Source: Microvirga aerophila (GTDB lineage: Bacteria > Pseudomonadota > Alphaproteobacteria > Rhizobiales > Beijerinckiaceae). Taken from it: a stretch of DNA of 64,000 bases. The notes beneath the pieces were generated by a model. The model had not been told where the DNA came from and searched no databases. It saw only the letters and a program-made list of their open reading frames with translations. The position numbers and the translations under genes are program-made. Every line of letters begins with the position of its first letter. The stretch's first letter is position 1. Positions 44,978 through 54,520 of this stretch are shown here, in pieces. The stretch covers positions 1 to 64,000 of the forward strand of contig NZ_QOIO01000026.1 in assembly GCF_003332305.1 (NCBI RefSeq), in the 5' to 3' direction.

Positions 44978-46384
44978 ATGTTTCGCGCATTGGGGCTACT
45001 GCTCGCAACTTCCCTAAGCCTGCTGCCCGAGGCCGCCGCTGCGGCGGAATTCGATGGGCGCACGCTCGGGTTCGCCTGGGCCCTGCCATTCGTGGGCATC
45101 CTGCTGTGCATTGCGCTCTTTCCCCTCCTGGCGTCCCATGCCTGGGAACATCACCAGGGCAAGATCGCAGCCCTCTGGGGCCTCCTGGTCCTTGTCCCGA
45201 TGGCGGCGATCTTCGGCCCCATGACGGCCGTTCACGCGCTGGCTCACACGGCGTTCCTCGAATACATCCCGTTCATCCTGCTGCTCCTGGCCCTGTTCAC
45301 GGTGGCGGGCGGCATTCTCATCCGCGGCAACATCCACGGCGCGCCGGTCGCCAACACGGTGCTGCTCGCCATCGGCACGGTGCTGGCGAGCTTCATCGGC
45401 ACGACGGGCGCATCCATGGTGATGATCCGCCCGGTGCTGCGCGCCAATGACGACCGGGTGCACAATGCCCATGTGGTGGTGTTCTTCATCTTTCTGGTGT
45501 CGAATATCGGCGGCTCCCTGACGCCGCTCGGGGACCCCCCGCTCTTCCTCGGCTTCCTGCGCGGCGTCGATTTTTTCTGGACCACTACCCACCTGCTGCC
45601 AGAAACCCTTTTCGCCAGTGCCGTCGTGCTCGCGGTCTTCTTCGTCCTCGACACCTACCTGTACAAGAAGGAAGGGCGCATCAAGCCCGATCCGACGCCG
45701 GACAAGCCGGTGCGCGTGACGGGCGGCATCAACTTCTTCCTGATCCTCACCATCATCGGCGCCATCCTGTTCAGCGCCACCGTGGATCTCGGCCGTTTCA
45801 CGGTGCTCGGCACCGAGATCGAGGTTGCCAATGCGGTGCGCGATCTCATCATGATCGTTGTGACGATCATGTCACTCGCCCTCACCCCGAAGGCAAACCG
45901 GGAGGAGAACGGCTTCTCCTGGGGACCGATCAAGGAAGTGGCGAAGCTCTTCGCGGGCATTTTCATCGCCATCATCCCGGTGCTCGCCATGCTCAAAGCC
46001 GGCAGCGAGGGCGCCTTCGCGCCGCTGGTGGCTTTGGTGTCGAACCCGGACGGCACGCCGAACAACGCCGCCTATTTCTGGCTCACGGGTGGCCTGTCGT
46101 CGTTCCTCGACAATGCCCCTACCTACCTGGTGTTCTTCGAACTCGCCGGCGGCAATCCGCAGACCCTGATGACCCAGGGCGCGCTGACGCTCGCGGCCAT
46201 TTCGGCAGGCGCAGTGTTCATGGGGGCGAACTCCTATATCGGCAACGCCCCCAACTTCATGGTCTATGCGATTGCCCGCGAGGGCGGCGTCAAGATGCCG
46301 AGCTTCTTCGGCTATCTCGTCTGGTCCGGAGCGATCCTGATCCCGACCTTCCTGCTCGTGACGCTGCTGTTCTTCCGGGGCTAA
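44978..46384 (+). CDS. NhaD-type sodium:proton antiporter / CitM-like permease
   Basis: 468 aa with a signal-like first helix (about 1-22) and about eleven further helices. The segments FLVSNIGGSLTPLGDPPLFLGFLRGVDF and LSSFLDNAPTYLVFFELAGGNP are typical of the ion-transporter family that includes NhaD, ArsB and CitM. Rhizobial members of this type are usually annotated as sodium:proton antiporters. The ATG at 44978 follows AAGGGGGATC. It stands alone. Confidence 0.85.
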   Translation: MFRALGLLLATSLSLLPEAAAAAEFDGRTLGFAWALPFVGILLCIALFPLLASHAWEHHQGKIAALWGLLVLVPMAAIFGPMTAVHALAHTAFLEYIPFILLLLALFTVAGGILIRGNIHGAPVANTVLLAIGTVLASFIGTTGASMVMIRPVLRANDDRVHNAHVVVFFIFLVSNIGGSLTPLGDPPLFLGFLRGVDFFWTTTHLLPETLFASAVVLAVFFVLDTYLYKKEGRIKPDPTPDKPVRVTGGINFFLILTIIGAILFSATVDLGRFTVLGTEIEVANAVRDLIMIVVTIMSLALTPKANREENGFSWGPIKEVAKLFAGIFIAIIPVLAMLKAGSEGAFAPLVALVSNPDGTPNNAAYFWLTGGLSSFLDNAPTYLVFFELAGGNPQTLMTQGALTLAAISAGAVFMGANSYIGNAPNFMVYAIAREGGVKMPSFFGYLVWSGAILIPTFLLVTLLFFRG

Positions 46385-46390
46385 CCGGGT

Positions 46391-46545
46391 CGTCATTCCG
46401 GGGCCGCGCAAGCGAGAGCCCTGAATCGAATGCTGGATCTTGTCGGTCCTCATCCTGAGGAGCCACGCAGTGGCGTCTCGAAGGATGTTTCAGTGCCCTC
46501 TGGAGACGCCTTGCCCTTCGAGACGTTGCGCTCCTCAGGGTGAGG
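46391..46545. repeat. Rhizobial intergenic palindromic repeat
   Basis: Two parts: a GTCATTCCGGGGCCGCGCAA unit at 46391-46410, and a palindrome with arms CCTCATCCTGAGGAGC (46448-46463) and GCTCCTCAGGGTGAGG (46530-46545) that encloses GCGTCTCGAAGGATG and CCCTTCGAGACG. Such units are widespread between genes in rhizobia and relatives. Confidence 0.82.
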
Positions 46546-46580
46546 CTATGGAAGCGGCGGGTATCTGGAGCAATCGCCTC

Positions 46581-47675
46581 CTACACCTCTAGCCTCCCGG
46601 CCACATCCTCGGCCAGCGACAGGCTCGACGTGAGCCCTGGGCTTTCGATTCCGAACAGGTGCACCAAGCCCGGCTGACCGTGCTCGGCCGGGCCGTCGAT
46701 CATGAAATCCGCCGCCTTCTCGCCTGGTCCGGTGAGTTTCGGACGGATACCGGAATAATCCGGAACGAGCGCGCCGTCCGGCAGGCCTGGCCAATAGCGG
46801 CGGATGGAGGCGTAAAAACTCTCGGCCCGTTTCGGATCGACCTCGTAGATCTCCCGGTCGATCCACTCCACGTCGGGACCGAAGCGCATGCGCCCGTTGA
46901 GGTCGAGGGTCACATGGGTGCCGAGCCCCCCATCCACGGGAGCAGGATAAATCAAGCGCGAGAAGGCAGGTTTGCCGACACATCCGAAATAGTTGCCCTT
47001 GGCCAGGACAAGGCGCGGCACCCGCTCTTGCGGATAGCCTTCCGTCGCGTGGGCAATCGCCTGCGCGCCCAGGCCGGCTGCATTCACCACCGCGTCGACC
47101 GTGAGCGCCGTGGGCTCAGGCCCGCCCACATGGACCTCCCAGCCCTCCCCCGCCCTCTTGATGCGCTCGACCGGTGCATGAAACGCGATGACGCCGCCCG
47201 CGGATTCCAGGTCGCCCTCGAGCGCCAGCATGAGGGCATGGCTGTCGATGATGCCCGTCTCCTTGGAGAGGATCGCTCCTGTGCAGGCGAGGTTCGGCTC
47301 GAGCGACCTCGCCTTCTCGACCGTCAGATACTCGAGGCCCTCGACGCCGTTGGCGATGCCTTGTTCGTAGATGCCTTCGATCTTGGCCTGCTCCAGCGCG
47401 TTCGTCGCCACGATAAGCTTGCCGCACTTGGCATGGGGCACCCCGTGGCTCCGGCAGAAATCGTAGAGCATGCGCCGACCGGCAACGCAGTAGCGCGCGC
47501 GCAGCGAACCCGTCGGGTAGTACATCCCCGCATGGATCACCTCGCTGTTGCGCGAGGACACGCCGTTGCCGATTCCGCCGGTCGCCTCGGCCACGATGAC
47601 CCCATGACTGCGCAACGCCAGCGCCCTTGCGATGGCGAGTCCGACAACACCGCCGCCGATGACGAGAACTTCCAT
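46581..47675 (-). CDS. FAD-dependent oxidoreductase, L-2-hydroxyglutarate oxidase-like
   Basis: 364 aa of the DAO family. The FAD-binding dinucleotide fold is VLVIGGGVVGLAIARALA at the N-terminus; SSRNSEVIHAGMYYPTGSLRARYCVAGRRMLYDFC and the late GIRPKLTG and GIESPGLTSSLSLAE resemble LhgO, which oxidises L-2-hydroxyglutarate to 2-oxoglutarate. It may repair this side product of the TCA cycle; a related hydroxy-acid substrate cannot be excluded. Confidence 0.87.
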   Translation of the reverse strand: MEVLVIGGGVVGLAIARALALRSHGVIVAEATGGIGNGVSSRNSEVIHAGMYYPTGSLRARYCVAGRRMLYDFCRSHGVPHAKCGKLIVATNALEQAKIEGIYEQGIANGVEGLEYLTVEKARSLEPNLACTGAILSKETGIIDSHALMLALEGDLESAGGVIAFHAPVERIKRAGEGWEVHVGGPEPTALTVDAVVNAAGLGAQAIAHATEGYPQERVPRLVLAKGNYFGCVGKPAFSRLIYPAPVDGGLGTHVTLDLNGRMRFGPDVEWIDREIYEVDPKRAESFYASIRRYWPGLPDGALVPDYSGIRPKLTGPGEKAADFMIDGPAEHGQPGLVHLFGIESPGLTSSLSLAEDVAGRLEV

Positions 47676-47699
47676 CCGGGAACCCTAAAGCATCTCTAG

Positions 47700-47752
47700 G
47701 CTGCGCATCGTCTGAGGCGGAAAACCAGGACCGCTTTTCCGCACGATGCGCA
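47700..47752. repeat. Long intergenic palindrome
   Basis: CTGCGCATCGT at the left and ACGATGCGCAG at the right enclose a second pair, GCGGAAAA and TTTTCCGC. The two-level stem spans 53 nt between the LhgO-like and pckA genes (same strand) and is a common palindrome type in alphaproteobacterial genomes. Confidence 0.7.
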
Positions 47753-47756
47753 GAAA

Positions 47757-47785
47757 TAAAAACGGCGGCCCGAGAGCCGCCGTTC
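47757..47785 (-). terminator. Terminator of pckA
   Basis: On the minus strand AACGGCGG pairs with CCGCCGTT around an 8-nt loop, followed by TTTTA. It lies 25 nt past the pckA stop. Confidence 0.88.
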
Positions 47786-47809
47786 ATGTAAGGCAAAATC
47801 GAAGCTGCG

Positions 47810-49420
47810 TCAGGCCGCAATCGACATCTGCGGAGCAGCCGCGCGCACGTCGGCGTCCACATGATCCTCGAAGCGCTTGAAGTTCTCCTTGAACATGTCG
47901 ACAAGGCGCTTGGCGGTCTCGGCAAAAGCCGCCTTATCTTGCCAAGTCTTGACCGGGTAGAGGATGTGCGGCTCGACGCCCGGCACCGAGGTCGGCACCG
48001 CGAAGCCGAAATAGGGGTCGCGGCGAAAATCGGCCCGGTTGAGGGAGCCGTCGAGGGCAGCCGTGAGCAGGCGGCGGGTGACGCGGATCGGCATGCGCCG
48101 GCCGACGCCGAACTTGCCGCCGGTCCAGCCGGTGTTGACGAGCCAGCAATCCACATGGTGCTTGCCGATGAGGTCCCGCAGCAGGTTGCCGTAGACCGAC
48201 GGATGACGCGGCATGAACGGCGCGCCGAAGCAGGTGGAGAACGTGGCCTCCGGGTCCTTCACGCCTTTCTCGGTGCCGGCCACCTTGGCGGTGTAGCCGG
48301 ACAGGAAGTGATACATGGCCTCGGCGGGCGTGAGCTTGGCGATGGGGGGCAGAACCCCGAAGGCGTCGCAGGTGAGCATCACGATGTTCTTCGGGATGCC
48401 GGCGCGGCCCGTCTCGCTCGCATTGGGAATGAAGTAGAGCGGATAGGCGCCGCGGGTGTTCTCGGTGCGGGACGCGTCGTCGAAATCCGGAATGCGCGTG
48501 ATCGGATCGACGATCACGTTCTCCAGCACCGTGCCGAAACGCTCGGTGGTGGCGAAGATCTCCGGCTCCGCCTCGCGGGACAGGCGGATCATCTTGGCGT
48601 AGCAGCCGCCCTCGAAATTGAAGACGCCCTTGGGGCTCCAACCGTGCTCGTCATCGCCCAGAAGGATGCGGTTCGGATCAGCCGACAGGGTGGTCTTGCC
48701 GGTTCCCGAGAGGCCGAAGAACAGGGCGACGTCGTTGTCCCGGCCCACATTCGCCGAGCAGTGCATCGGCATGATGTTCTGCGGAGGCAGCACGTAGTTG
48801 AGATAGGTGAAGACCGACTTCTTCATCTCGCCCGCATAGGACGAGCCGCCGATCAGCACGATCTTGCGGGCGAAGTTGACCGCGATCACCGTCTCGGACC
48901 GGCAACCGTGGCGAGCCGGATCGGCCTTGAAGGACGGCAGGTCGATGATGGTGAGATCCGGCGCGAAGCCCGGAAGGTCGCCCCGGTCGGGACGGATCAG
49001 CAGGTTGCGGATGAACAGGGAGTGCCAGGCATATTCCGTGAAGACCCGGGCCTTGACCCGGTAAGCCGGCTCGGCTCCGCCGTAGAGGTCCTGCGCGAAC
49101 AGCTCCTTGCCCTCCGCATGGGCCAGGAAGTCCTCCAGCAGGGTGTCGAAATTGCCAGGGGTGATCGCGCCGTTGTTGTCCCACCAGACATTGTCCTCGG
49201 TGGTTTCGTCGCGCACCACGAACTTGTCCTTGGGCGAGCGGCCGGTATGAACCCCGGTTTCCGCCAGCAGCGCACCACCCTGAATGATCTGGGTCTCGCC
49301 GCGGGCAATGGACTGCTCATACAGCGAAGGCGCTTCGAGGTTCCAATAGACCCGCTTGAGATTGCGGAAGCCGGAGGTCTCAGCCCCCTGCGCGCTGTTG
49401 AAAACGCCGATAGTTTCCAC
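47810..49420 (-). CDS. pckA: Phosphoenolpyruvate carboxykinase (ATP)
   Basis: 536 aa. Converts oxaloacetate and ATP to phosphoenolpyruvate, the entry to gluconeogenesis. The kinase-1a loop [26 protein letters not shown] (about 237-262), the preceding MHCSANVG and the [15 protein letters not shown] segment are diagnostic. In rhizobia pckA is under ChvGI control, and chvI/chvG lie 1 kb away. It begins MET with a weak ribosome site. Confidence 0.97.
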   Translation of the reverse strand: METIGVFNSAQGAETSGFRNLKRVYWNLEAPSLYEQSIARGETQIIQGGALLAETGVHTGRSPKDKFVVRDETTEDNVWWDNNGAITPGNFDTLLEDFLAHAEGKELFAQDLYGGAEPAYRVKARVFTEYAWHSLFIRNLLIRPDRGDLPGFAPDLTIIDLPSFKADPARHGCRSETVIAVNFARKIVLIGGSSYAGEMKKSVFTYLNYVLPPQNIMPMHCSANVGRDNDVALFFGLSGTGKTTLSADPNRILLGDDEHGWSPKGVFNFEGGCYAKMIRLSREAEPEIFATTERFGTVLENVIVDPITRIPDFDDASRTENTRGAYPLYFIPNASETGRAGIPKNIVMLTCDAFGVLPPIAKLTPAEAMYHFLSGYTAKVAGTEKGVKDPEATFSTCFGAPFMPRHPSVYGNLLRDLIGKHHVDCWLVNTGWTGGKFGVGRRMPIRVTRRLLTAALDGSLNRADFRRDPYFGFAVPTSVPGVEPHILYPVKTWQDKAAFAETAKRLVDMFKENFKRFEDHVDADVRAAAPQMSIAA

Positions 49421-49585
49421 GGAAGACTACTCCCTGATCGCAAGCCACTGCGCGGCCTGATGTTTGCCGACAAAATGGCGCTACATTGTTGTTGTTCAAG
49501 TCACACCGCCCAAGCTTTGCCGTTTATGCCGAAAAAGGCCTGGGCGGTGCGGACATGACACCATTCCATCGCATTCTATTCGCCC

Positions 49586-50323
49586 TCAGGCTAGGTCGTC
49601 CCGGGCCTGTTGGGCGAGATTTTTCAGCGCAAGGCGGAGCTTTTCAGGGTTAACCACCGGCTCCGGGAACGCCACCCTCGCCGTCTGGTCCCCCAGCATC
49701 AGGTCGATCCCGTCCGGGTCGAGCCCCGTGGTCCGCCATGCCCCCGGCGCAGCTCCGGCGAAGTGCGTCGCATAAAGCTGCAGAGCCTCGCGGTAGTCCT
49801 CGTTCATATGCGCGACGGCGCTCGCTTCGGCCTCGATCAAGGTCTCGGCCCTAGAAACGTCCGTGCGCAGGTCCGCGCCCGACAGGGTAGCGGCCTTGGC
49901 GAAGCCGCCGTTGAGATGGCCGGCCAGGATCTCAAGGCGCCAGAACGAGAAATCTGGAAAGTCCACATAGAGTTCGGCCTTGGGGTGCCGGGCGAGAAAC
50001 CGGGCGCGGATGCGGGGCAGATCGGTTCGTTCCGCCCGGCCGATCACAGTCAGGCGCGGATGAGCCAGGGGATCGCCCTTGCCCGTCTGCGCGAGGAGAA
50101 GGGATACCTGCGGCTCACGCTCAAGATTGGCCGTATGGCTGGACAGGCGCGATGTCAGCAGGATCGGGGAGCCGTCGATGTCGGTGGCGACCGTCACGAG
50201 CGTTGCAAACGGAAAGCCCTGGCTGTCGAGGGTCGCGAGAGCGCCGGACCGGATCGTGCGCAGAAGGTGCTTGCCCAGGGCGACGCCGTCGAACCCTTGA
50301 ATCGCCTGACCCGGCTTATCCAT
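49586..50323 (-). CDS. hugZ: HugZ-type haem-utilisation / PNPOx-like protein
   Basis: 245 aa. Residues about 10-150 form a split beta-barrel of the pyridoxamine-phosphate-oxidase fold ([38 protein letters not shown]); residues about 160-240 form the DUF2470 domain with [15 protein letters not shown]. This is the HugZ architecture, linked to haem binding and breakdown. It lies upstream of pckA and is divergent from chvI. A flavin-binding role is an alternative. Confidence 0.85.
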   Translation of the reverse strand: MDKPGQAIQGFDGVALGKHLLRTIRSGALATLDSQGFPFATLVTVATDIDGSPILLTSRLSSHTANLEREPQVSLLLAQTGKGDPLAHPRLTVIGRAERTDLPRIRARFLARHPKAELYVDFPDFSFWRLEILAGHLNGGFAKAATLSGADLRTDVSRAETLIEAEASAVAHMNEDYREALQLYATHFAGAAPGAWRTTGLDPDGIDLMLGDQTARVAFPEPVVNPEKLRLALKNLAQQARDDLA

Positions 50324-50518
50324 AATCGTTCATCTCCTGTTGGATCGACAGGCCTATCATCGGAATTGTGTCCTGGCCCTGGCATGGCGCAGGATGCACC
50401 TTATTTATGCCACCAGAAAGGCGCAGTTGGGCACGTATCGCTCCCTGCCGCGTTGTCAGGCCAGAGGCCGGCGAGATTTGCCGATCATGGCCCTCCGAGT
50501 TTAGCTAAGGAAGACTTC

Positions 50519-51217
50519 ATGCCAACGATCGCCCTTGTCGATGACGATCGCAACATCCTGACTTCGGTCTCCATCGCCCTCGAGGCGGAAGGCTACCGCA
50601 TTCAGACCTATACCGACGGGGCCTCGGCCCTGGATGGCCTGAAGCATGCCCCGCCGGACCTGGCGATCTTCGACATCAAGATGCCGCGCATGGACGGCAT
50701 GGAGCTCCTGCGCCGCCTGCGCCAGAAATCGGACCTGCCGGTGATCTTCCTGACCTCGAAGGACGAGGAGATCGACGAGTTGTTCGGCCTGAAGATGGGC
50801 GCGGACGACTTCATCCGCAAACCGTTCTCCCAGCGTCTTCTCGTGGAGCGCGTCAAGGCAGTGCTGCGCCGCTTCGCCCCCAAGGACCAGACAGTCCCTC
50901 GCGAGACCGACGCCAAAGCCCTGGAGCGCGGCCAGCTCAAGATGGACCCGGAGCGGCATGCCTGCACCTGGAAGGGCGAGCCAGTGACCCTAACGGTCAC
51001 CGAGTTCCTGATCCTGCAGGCCCTCGCGACCCGCCCGGGCGTGGTCAAAAGCCGCAACGCCCTCATGGATGCGGCCTATGACGACCAGGTTTATGTGGAC
51101 GACCGCACCATCGACAGCCACATCAAGCGCCTGCGCAAGAAGTTCAAGATGGTTGATAACAGTTTCGAAATGATCGAAACCCTCTATGGCGTCGGCTATC
51201 GCTTCAAGGAAGCCTAA
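50519..51217 (+). CDS. chvI: Two-component response regulator ChvI
   Basis: 232 aa OmpR-type regulator. The receiver domain (about 1-120) has DDDRN, the phospho-Asp in [10 protein letters not shown] and LTSKDEE with KPFS; the C-terminal winged helix (about 140-230) ends [17 protein letters not shown] and YGVGYRF. ChvI controls acid, envelope and host-interaction genes in rhizobia. The ATG at 50519 has AAGGAAG upstream. ChvG follows. Confidence 0.95.
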   Translation: MPTIALVDDDRNILTSVSIALEAEGYRIQTYTDGASALDGLKHAPPDLAIFDIKMPRMDGMELLRRLRQKSDLPVIFLTSKDEEIDELFGLKMGADDFIRKPFSQRLLVERVKAVLRRFAPKDQTVPRETDAKALERGQLKMDPERHACTWKGEPVTLTVTEFLILQALATRPGVVKSRNALMDAAYDDQVYVDDRTIDSHIKRLRKKFKMVDNSFEMIETLYGVGYRFKEA

Positions 51218-51342
51218 GGCCACTGAAGCGACCTGCGAGGTCGATTTCGGCCGGGCGAAAGCCGGCCGCCGCCAAGACCTTACGGAACCACCGAAACGGA
51301 AGGGCATGATCCGTTTTCACCGGATTGTGCTTTAATGGATGC

Positions 51343-53130
51343 ATGAAGGCTGATCCGATCCACGTCGAGGCCCTTGCCGAAGACGCGCCGGCCCCGCGCG
51401 GCACCCTGGCGCGCCTGAGGGGTCTCGGCCGCATGCTCGCGCAGCGCGCCTCGTCGAGCCTGACGCGGCGCATCGTCGTGCTCAATCTCGCGGGCCTCGT
51501 GGCGCTCCTCGTCGGCTTCCTGTACCTCAACCAGTTCCGCGAGGGCCTGATCGAGGCGCGGGTGCAGAGCCTTCTGATCCAGGGCGAGATCATCGCGGGC
51601 GCCATCGCGGGCTCGGCCACGGTGGACACGAACGCCATCACCATCGATCCGGACAAGCTCCTCCAGATGCAGGCGGGCGAGACGGAAGGGTTTTCCGACG
51701 AATACCTCTCTTCCCTCGAATTCTCGATCAACCCCGAACGGGTCGCCCCTCTTCTGCGCAGGCTGGTGACGCCGACCCAGACGCGAGCCCGAATCTTCGA
51801 CCGGGAAGGAGCGCTGCTCCTCGATTCCCGCACGTTCTATTCCCGCGGCGACATCATGCGCCTCGAGCTGCCACCGGTTCCGGCTGAGGACACCACAAGC
51901 GCCATGGAGCGCGCCTGGAACTCCATTCGCAAGATGTTCCGGCGCACCAAGCGCCCGGTGCGCGAAGAGGTGGGACCGGCCAACGGAAAGTCCCTGCCGG
52001 AGGTGCAGCAGGCCTTCGCGGGCAAGCAGTCGAGCGGCGTGCGCGTCAACGCCCGGGGCGAGACCATCGTGTCGGTCGCGGTGCCGATCCAGCGCTTCAG
52101 AGCCGTGCAGGGGGTGCTGCTTCTCTCGACCCAGGAAGGCGACATCGACGCCATCATCGCGTCCGAGCGGTTCGCCCTGCTCCAGGTCTTCCTCGTGGCC
52201 GCCGTGGTGATGATCCTTTTGTCCCTCCTGCTCGCCGGCGCCATCGCCGGACCGGTCCGGCGCTTGGCTGAGGCGGCCGAGCGGGTGCGGTGGGGCACCC
52301 AGTCCCGTCAGGAAATTCCCGATTTCACCAACCGCTCCGACGAGATCGGCCATCTTTCTGGCGCGCTGCGGGACATGACCAGGGCGCTCTACAACCGGAT
52401 CGACGCGATCGAGAGCTTCGCAGCGGACGTCGCCCACGAATTGAAGAACCCGCTCACATCGCTGCGCAGCGCAGTCGAGACCCTGCCGCTCGCCCGGAGC
52501 GAGGATTCGCAGAAGCGGCTCATGTCGATCATCCAGCATGACGTGAGGCGGCTCGACCGCCTGATCAGCGACATCTCGGACGCGTCCAGGCTGGATGCCG
52601 AGCTGGCGCGGGCCGATGCGGAGTCCATCGACATGGCGCACCTGTTGCAGGCGGTCGTCTCCGTGGCCAACGAACGCCGGCAGAAGGACGATCCTCCCAT
52701 CAGGCTCACGATCGAGCAGCACCCGCGAGGGCGCGACTCCTTCCTGGTCATCGGACACGACAGCCGCCTGGGTCAGGTGTTCAACAACCTGATCGACAAC
52801 GCCCGCTCGTTCTCGCCGCCCGACGGGAGCGTCCGCGTCACCCTGCGGCGGCGCAAGGCGCAGGTCGAGGTGGTCGTCGAGGATGACGGCCCGGGAATAG
52901 AGCCCCATGCCCTCGACCGGATCTTCGAGCGCTTCTATACCGACCGGCCGGAGCAGGGCTTCGGCCAGAATTCAGGTCTTGGCCTGTCGATCTCGCGCCA
53001 GATCATCGAGGCCCATCGCGGCAAGATCCGGGCCGAGAACCGGCTCGGTCCTCCCGACGAAACCGGGGAGCCCCGGCGGCTGGGGGCGCGCTTCATCATC
53101 CGCCTGCCGGCGGCGGGGCAGAAGGGATGA
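51343..53130 (+). CDS. chvG: Sensor histidine kinase ChvG
   Basis: 595 aa from the ATG at 51343 (a TTG 18 nt upstream is possible). A membrane helix near 42-62, a periplasmic sensor (about 65-270), a second helix (about 280-305), HAMP, then the HisKA box FAADVAHELKNPLTSLR and the ATPase with NNLIDNARSFSPP, DDGPGIEP and GLGLSISRQI. It responds to acid or envelope stress through periplasmic ExoR in relatives and phosphorylates ChvI. It overlaps hprK by 4 nt. Confidence 0.95.
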   Translation: MKADPIHVEALAEDAPAPRGTLARLRGLGRMLAQRASSSLTRRIVVLNLAGLVALLVGFLYLNQFREGLIEARVQSLLIQGEIIAGAIAGSATVDTNAITIDPDKLLQMQAGETEGFSDEYLSSLEFSINPERVAPLLRRLVTPTQTRARIFDREGALLLDSRTFYSRGDIMRLELPPVPAEDTTSAMERAWNSIRKMFRRTKRPVREEVGPANGKSLPEVQQAFAGKQSSGVRVNARGETIVSVAVPIQRFRAVQGVLLLSTQEGDIDAIIASERFALLQVFLVAAVVMILLSLLLAGAIAGPVRRLAEAAERVRWGTQSRQEIPDFTNRSDEIGHLSGALRDMTRALYNRIDAIESFAADVAHELKNPLTSLRSAVETLPLARSEDSQKRLMSIIQHDVRRLDRLISDISDASRLDAELARADAESIDMAHLLQAVVSVANERRQKDDPPIRLTIEQHPRGRDSFLVIGHDSRLGQVFNNLIDNARSFSPPDGSVRVTLRRRKAQVEVVVEDDGPGIEPHALDRIFERFYTDRPEQGFGQNSGLGLSISRQIIEAHRGKIRAENRLGPPDETGEPRRLGARFIIRLPAAGQKG

Positions 53131-53594
53131 CCCCGTCTCGAGGCATCCCCGAGACGATCCACGCCTCCTGCGTGGTCGTCGGAGAGGCCGGATTGCTTAT
53201 CCGGGGCGCATCGGATGCGGGGAAGTCGTCCCTTGCCCGAGAAATCATCTTCCACGCTGCACAGGCCGGTCGGTTCAGCCGCCTCGTCAGCGATGACAGG
53301 ACGCGGGTCCAGGCCCTTCATGGCCGCTTGGTCGCCTGGCCGACCGACCCGCTCGCCGGCTGCATCGAGGTGCGGGGCGTCGGCATCGTCCGCCGCCCCT
53401 TCGAACCCTCGGCCGTCGTCCGGCTGATCGTCGATCTGTCGGAGGATCCGGAGCGCTATCCGGAAGAGTTGGAGGGCCACGCTGGCCTCTGCGGCGTCAT
53501 GGTCCCTCGCCTTCATATGAGAACAGGGGCATTTTCGGCCGACATCGCCCTGGGTCGCCTGAGTGGTGTTTGCGACACGGTCGTGACACTGTGA
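53127..53594 (+). CDS. hprK: HPr kinase/phosphorylase, short alphaproteobacterial form
   Basis: 155 aa, only the catalytic half of HprK. The Walker A is GASDAGKSSLA (about 26-37) and the late GCIEVRGVGIVRRPF is the HprK signature. The N-terminal domain of Gram-positive HprK is absent, as is usual in rhizobia. It phosphorylates HPr on a serine. The start overlaps the chvG stop by 4 nt; EIIA and HPr follow. Confidence 0.93.
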   Translation: MTPSRGIPETIHASCVVVGEAGLLIRGASDAGKSSLAREIIFHAAQAGRFSRLVSDDRTRVQALHGRLVAWPTDPLAGCIEVRGVGIVRRPFEPSAVVRLIVDLSEDPERYPEELEGHAGLCGVMVPRLHMRTGAFSADIALGRLSGVCDTVVTL

Positions 53595-53683
53595 TGAACA
53601 TTTCGTCGCAAACGCTCTTGCGCTTGGCTTCGCGGTGCACAAAATAGCGGCTCCGCTCCCCGGAGCGTTCGGACCTGGAAATT

Positions 53684-54085
53684 ATGATTGGAATGGTGCT
53701 CGTCACCCACGGGCAGCTCGCGACGGAATTCAAAGCCGCGCTTGAGCATGTGGTGGGGCCTCAAGAGCAGCTCGAAACGATCACGATCGGCCCCGATGAC
53801 GATATGGAAACACGGCGCAAGGATATCATGGCCGCCGTGTGCAACGTCAATTCGGGCCAGGGCGTCGTGGTCCTCACCGACATGTTCGGGGGCACCCCCT
53901 CGAACCTCGCCCTGTCATGCATGAACGGCAGCTCCGTGGAGGTGGTCGCCGGCATCAACCTGCCGATGCTGATCAAGCTCGCGAGCGTCCGGGACGAGGA
54001 GTCCCTCACGGACGCTGTCTCCCACGCGCAGGAAGCCGGGCGCAAATACATCAACGTCGCGTCGCGCGTTCTGTCCGGAAAGTAA
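53684..54085 (+). CDS. PTS EIIA component, mannose type
   Basis: 133 aa EIIA-Man fold. The phosphohistidine is near residue 9 in MVLVTHGQLATEF, and the conserved VVLTDMFGGTPSNLAL follows. There is no sugar permease (EIIB/C/D) here, so this belongs to the regulatory phosphotransfer chain of rhizobia. It lies 4 nt before HPr. Confidence 0.93.
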   Translation: MIGMVLVTHGQLATEFKAALEHVVGPQEQLETITIGPDDDMETRRKDIMAAVCNVNSGQGVVVLTDMFGGTPSNLALSCMNGSSVEVVAGINLPMLIKLASVRDEESLTDAVSHAQEAGRKYINVASRVLSGK

Positions 54086-54089
54086 GCCT

Positions 54090-54410
54090 ATGCAGCGCAG
54101 CCTTGATGACGATTGTCCCCCGGCCCCGGTTCCCGATGGAGCCCAGGCTCGCGAGATTCCGATCATCAACCGCCGGGGCCTCCATGCCCGCGCTTCCGCG
54201 AAATTCGTCCAGACGGTCGAGCGCTTCGATTCCGACGTGACGGTGACCCGCTGCGGCGAGACGGTCGGCGGCCGCTCCATCATGGGCCTCCTGACCCTCG
54301 CGGCGGCGCAGGGCACCTCCATCACGGTTACGGCCAAGGGCCCGGATGCCGAGGCCTGCCTCCAGGCCATCGGCGATCTCCTGGCCAACCGGTTCGGCGA
54401 AGACGAGTAG
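54090..54410 (+). CDS. ptsH: Phosphocarrier protein HPr
   Basis: 106 aa with a 15-residue N-terminal extension. The phosphohistidine lies in NRRGLHARASAKFVQ and the serine target of HprK in GGRSIMGLLTLAAAQG. It passes phosphate from EI-Ntr to EIIA. The gene ends right at the palindrome before ahcY. Confidence 0.94.
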   Translation: MQRSLDDDCPPAPVPDGAQAREIPIINRRGLHARASAKFVQTVERFDSDVTVTRCGETVGGRSIMGLLTLAAAQGTSITVTAKGPDAEACLQAIGDLLANRFGEDE

Positions 54411-54447
54411 CAATCAAGATATAAAGACATCTTTATATCTTGATTGC
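54410..54447. promoter_or_regulatory. 38-nt near-perfect palindrome upstream of ahcY
   Basis: Two 18-bp arms (54410-54427 and 54430-54447) are perfect inverse complements around a central CA. The core ATATAAAGA-CA-TCTTTATAT is AT-rich in a GC-rich genome, 73 nt upstream of the ahcY ATG. This fits an operator for a methionine-cycle regulator of the ArsR (SahR-like) type, a name inferred from motif character and target. It has no T run, so a terminator role for ptsH is less likely. Confidence 0.72.
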
Positions 54448-54520
54448 TTCCTGGCCGGCTCTCTGGTAGAGACGGGCTCAATCCGACACGCCACGTCATC
54501 TAACGCCAAGTGAGATCATC

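Noticed and set aside
47861..49558. 565-codon open frame on the plus strand
   Set aside because: Antisense shadow of pckA.
54410..54520. SAH riboswitch before ahcY
   Set aside because: Tempting from the target gene, but the leader consists mainly of the AT-rich palindrome and lacks a G/C-rich conserved SAH aptamer; a protein operator fits better.
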